A stretch of DNA of 64,000 nucleotides from JAGWBJ01 sp964291465 (GTDB lineage: Bacteria; Chloroflexota; Dehalococcoidia; Lucifugimonadales; JAGWBF01), in assembly GCA_964291465.2 (NCBI GenBank), contig OZ219936.1, forward strand, positions 237,506-301,505, written 5' to 3'. The position numbers and the translations under genes are program-made. The notes below the pieces were generated by a model. That model saw only the letters and a program-made list of their open reading frames with translations, had not been told where the DNA came from and did no database searches. Shown here piece by piece: positions 61,720-64,000 of the stretch. Position 1 is the stretch's first letter. Every line of letters begins with the position of its first letter.

Positions 61720-63147
61720 CTAGCAGGCCGGGCGGTTCAGCACGTCCTGGTCGATCTTGCGGGGGATGAGCTGGCCGCCGCCGCCGGCCCCGTGGAACTG
61801 GCCGTTCTCCACCACCACCTTGCCCCGCAGGATGGTGGTGACGGGCCAGCCGATGATGTCCCTGCCCTCCCAGACGCTGTAGTCGCCGATATGGAAGTCC
61901 TTCATGGACAGGGTCTTGCGGATGCTGGGGTCAATGAGCACGATGTCGGCGTCACTGCCGGGGGCCAGGGCCCCCTTGCGCGGGTAGTAGCCCATGATCT
62001 TGGCGGCGTTGGCGGAGGTCACGTCCACGAACCGCTGCAGGGACATGCCCTGCTTGCTGACGCCCTCGCTGAAGGTGATGCCGACGCGGGCCTCGGCGCC
62101 GTTGTGCCCGCCGGTCACGTCCAGCACCGACCGGCCCTGGGTCTTCACCGCGTAGCTGGTGCAGTACTCGTCGGTGGCCATGCTGTTGATGCCGCCCTTG
62201 ATGAGCCCCTCCCACAGGGACTTGCGGTCCTCCTCGGATTTCAGCGACGGGTAGGTATGGTACTTCATCCCGTCCTCTTCCTTGTAGTTGTCCGAGTTGA
62301 AGCAGGCGTAGTTGTGCAACGTCTCGCCGTAGATGGGCATGCCCTTGCCCCGGGCCTCCTGTATGGCGTCGACCCCCTCCTTGGCGCTGACGTGGACGAA
62401 GTAGGTGGCCGCGCCCGTCCACTCGGCCACCCGCAGCACCCGCCGGAAGGACAGGTCCTCGGACATGTTGTTGTGGACGACGTGCATGTTGTGCCACTCG
62501 GTGTTCTCTTCACGGATCAGCTTGTTGTACATGTACTGGACGATATCGTCGTCCTCGGCGTGGACGAACATGAGGCCCCCTCGGGTCACCGCCTCTTCCA
62601 TCACCCCCGTCAGGTGGCCCATGCCCACGAGACGGCGCTCGTCCACCGGGATGCCCGCCACCGGGCGTATGTTGGTGGTGAATATCTTGAAGGTGGGGAA
62701 GCCGTCCACGACGGCGTCGTTCATCTGGGCGATGATCTCGGGCGGAATCTCCCCCAGTAGCATGACGTGGTGGGAGTAGTCGCAGTAGGAGTGGCCCTTC
62801 CAGGTATCCGTCCTCTCCTGGATGGCCGCCGGGATGTCCACGCCGGGGCCCTGGATGGCGAAGTCGGTTATGGTCGTGGTCCCGCCGAAGAGGGCCGACC
62901 GGCTTACCTCCTCCGGCGGCGCGGTCAGCAGGTTCGTTCCCGCCACTGGAGCGGACACGTGGGCGTGGGGCTCGATTCCCCCCGGCACCACGATCATGCC
63001 CGATGCGTCGATAACCCTCCCAACCTCGGCGGGGATAGAGCCCGGGGAGGCCACCGCCGCAATCTTCTCACCCTCGACGGCCACGTCCCAGTCCCCGACG
63101 CCCCACGGAGTCACCACCTGGCCTCCTCTGACGATCAGGTCTATCAT
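61720..63147 (-). CDS. Dihydropyrimidinase/hydantoinase-like cyclic amidohydrolase
   Basis: 475 residues. It hydrolyses cyclic amides such as dihydropyrimidines or hydantoins. Metal-site motifs: GGIEPHAHVSAP (HxH), FPTFKIFTTN with the Lys to be carbamylated, GGLMFVHAEDDD (His), ATYFVHVSAKEG (His), and GINSMATDEYC (Asp). The C-terminus GALAPGSDADIVLIDPS is normal. AAGGAGGC lies 5 bases before ATG 63147. The next genes on the strand are hicB, hicA and two cupins. It has an extended -10 and a tandem repeat in its leader. Confidence 0.93.
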   Translation of the reverse strand: MIDLIVRGGQVVTPWGVGDWDVAVEGEKIAAVASPGSIPAEVGRVIDASGMIVVPGGIEPHAHVSAPVAGTNLLTAPPEEVSRSALFGGTTTITDFAIQGPGVDIPAAIQERTDTWKGHSYCDYSHHVMLLGEIPPEIIAQMNDAVVDGFPTFKIFTTNIRPVAGIPVDERRLVGMGHLTGVMEEAVTRGGLMFVHAEDDDIVQYMYNKLIREENTEWHNMHVVHNNMSEDLSFRRVLRVAEWTGAATYFVHVSAKEGVDAIQEARGKGMPIYGETLHNYACFNSDNYKEEDGMKYHTYPSLKSEEDRKSLWEGLIKGGINSMATDEYCTSYAVKTQGRSVLDVTGGHNGAEARVGITFSEGVSKQGMSLQRFVDVTSANAAKIMGYYPRKGALAPGSDADIVLIDPSIRKTLSMKDFHIGDYSVWEGRDIIGWPVTTILRGKVVVENGQFHGAGGGGQLIPRKIDQDVLNRPAC

Positions 63148-63166
63148 TCTCCGCCTCCTTACCTAA

Positions 63167-63206
63167 TGCTCCCGTGTTCGCTAGGGTGCTCCCGTGTTCG
63201 CTAGGG
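63167..63206. repeat. Two perfect tandem 20-bp repeats in the hydantoinase leader
   Basis: TGCTCCCGTGTTCGCTAGGG occurs at 63167-63186 and 63187-63206. The array directly follows the -10 element (63207-63212) on the minus strand, so it covers the start of transcription and the first leader bases, ending 19 bases before the ATG. Confidence 0.85.
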
Positions 63207-63215
63207 AGTATAGCA
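63207..63215 (-). promoter_or_regulatory. Extended -10 of the hydantoinase-hicBA transcript
   Basis: Minus-strand TGCTATACT, with TATACT at 63207-63212 and TGC ahead. No good -35. Transcription would begin inside the 20-bp repeat array, near 63200. Confidence 0.6.
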
Positions 63216-63274
63216 CAGCCCCTACCGGCCTGCATCGGGCTTCCGTATCGGGCGTCCTGCGCGCGCTCCTGTTG

Positions 63275-63303
63275 TTGCCCTTTTCCACGGCCCGGCGTAG
63301 AAT
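63275..63303 (+). promoter_or_regulatory. Promoter of the CoA-transferase gene
   Basis: -35 TTGCCC (63275-63280), 17-base spacer, -10 TAGAAT (63298-63303). Start near 63310, leaving a 100-base leader that includes a 14-bp tandem repeat. Confidence 0.55.
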
Positions 63304-63360
63304 ACCGGCAACGGCGGGTTACACGTTCCTGGGCGTCGTTCCCGGGCCGCTGGCCCTGCC

Positions 63361-63388
63361 GGCCCAACCCTGTCGGCCCAACCCTATA
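63361..63388. repeat. 14-bp tandem repeat in the CoA-transferase leader
   Basis: GGCCCAACCCTGTC (63361-63374) is followed by GGCCCAACCCTATA (63375-63388) and a partial third GGCCCAAG. It ends about 20 bases before the start codon, next to the AAGGAGG ribosome-binding site. Confidence 0.7.
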
Positions 63389-63409
63389 GGCCCAAGTAAG
63401 GAGGTACGC

Positions 63410-64000
63410 ATGGGAGCGGTGAGTTCTCCACTGGAGGGGATAAGGGTCCTGGACCTGGGACGGCACCAGGCCGGTCCCCGGTGCGCACAGGTCCTGGCAA
63501 GGCTGGGCGCCGAGGTGATCAAGATCGAGCGCCTGGGGGGCGAGGAGACCCGCACCCACGGACCCTGGGCCAACGGCCAGAGCGCCTACTTCGTCCAGTA
63601 CAACAGCGGCAAGAAGAGCATCGCCATGGACCTGAGGAAGGACAAGGCGAAGGACATCCTGAGGGACCTGGTCAAGGTATCCGACGTCTTCCTGCAGAAC
63701 TTCAGGCCCGGCACCATCGCCAAGATGGGCTTCGGCTACGACGTCCTCTACGAGCTCAACCCCCGCATAATAATGGTCAACGTCTCGGCGTACGGCCAGT
63801 TCGGCCCCTACAAGGAGCGAATAGGCTATGACCCCATAGGACAGGCCATGTCCGGGATAATGATGATCACCGGCGAGGAGGGAATGCCTCCCATCCGCGC
63901 CGGCGTTCCCATCATCGACCGGACCACCGCGCTGCACGCCGCCATCGGTACCCTCGCGGCCCTGCGGGAGCGGGAGATATCCGGCGAGGGCCAGACCATA
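63410..64000 (+). CDS. CaiB/BaiF family III CoA-transferase, N-terminal part (runs off window end)
   Basis: 197 residues visible from ATG 63410, with AAGGAGG 7 bases upstream; the rest lies beyond the window. The N-terminus LEGIRVLDLGRHQAGPRCAQVLARLGAEVIKIE is the family pattern, then YNSGKKSIAMDL, VFLQNFRPGTIAKMGFGYDVL and NVSAYGQFGPY. The catalytic Asp equivalent to formyl-CoA transferase Asp169 is probably in VPIIDRTTALHAAIGTLAAL. The family moves CoA between carboxylic acids. Complete members are about 390-430 residues. Substrate unknown. Confidence 0.92.
   Translation, partial: MGAVSSPLEGIRVLDLGRHQAGPRCAQVLARLGAEVIKIERLGGEETRTHGPWANGQSAYFVQYNSGKKSIAMDLRKDKAKDILRDLVKVSDVFLQNFRPGTIAKMGFGYDVLYELNPRIIMVNVSAYGQFGPYKERIGYDPIGQAMSGIMMITGEEGMPPIRAGVPIIDRTTALHAAIGTLAALREREISGEGQTI

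Overview
The window is 64 kb of GC-rich, densely coded bacterial chromosome with no rRNA, tRNA, CRISPR array, transposase or prophage that I can see. Gene content suggests a member of the Chloroflexota, most likely a free-living Dehalococcoidia/SAR202-like lineage. The pointers are rpsO-pnp followed by dapB-asd-dapA, Thr-Pro-rich lipoproteins, a luciferase-like FMN monooxygenase, a family III CoA-transferase, GMC and Gfo/Idh oxidoreductases, paired citrate-lyase/HpcH aldolases, and two PAC2-family proteins. This assignment is inference from gene families; no marker RNA is present to confirm it.

Layout. 1-3.1 kb (minus): an edge-truncated unknown protein, a Gfo/Idh/MocA dehydrogenase and a GMC oxidoreductase. 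3.7-9.8 kb (plus): a B12-binding radical-SAM homologue that has lost its cluster cysteines, gamma-glutamyltransferase, a PAC2 protein, an unknown protein, and recF split by a one-base frameshift. 9.8-17.1 kb (minus): a catabolic block with an MscS channel, a 3-hydroxyisobutyrate-dehydrogenase-like enzyme, EtfA/EtfB, a small membrane protein, an MFS carrier and a TcuA-like flavoprotein. 17.3-27.4 kb: a secreted RskA-like protein, an amidohydrolase, folB, a CitE-like lyase, a drug-type MFS carrier, a flavin reductase, an alpha/beta hydrolase, gyrA, and a glutamine-amidotransferase-fold protein without its catalytic Cys and His. 27.6-41.4 kb: three Thr-Pro-rich lipoproteins, a GreA factor fused to a recombinase-type SAM-like domain, the folP-folK-SagB-like operon, an acyl-CoA carboxylase beta subunit with a luciferase-like monooxygenase, an HpcH aldolase, a second PAC2 protein and several small proteins.

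41.5-47.1 kb (plus) is housekeeping: rpsO, pnp and the lysine/DAP genes dapB-asd-dapA. A lone, AT-richer PD-(D/E)XK nuclease with a DUF4357-like C-terminus follows. 48.7-57.7 kb carries purA (minus), then prs, secA, polX, an unknown protein and an ADP-ribosylglycohydrolase (plus). 57.7-63.1 kb (minus) carries valS, two paralogous small cupins, a HicBA toxin-antitoxin pair and a hydantoinase. The window ends inside a CaiB/BaiF CoA-transferase gene (plus).

Promoters fit a sigma-70 type with frequent extended -10 elements (TGnTATAAT-like). Six short perfect or near-perfect tandem duplications (14-34 bp units) lie in promoter or leader regions. The most unusual items are the two apparent pseudoenzymes, the GreA fusion, the internally duplicated DUF6174-like lipoprotein, the orphan nuclease and the PAC2 paralogues.
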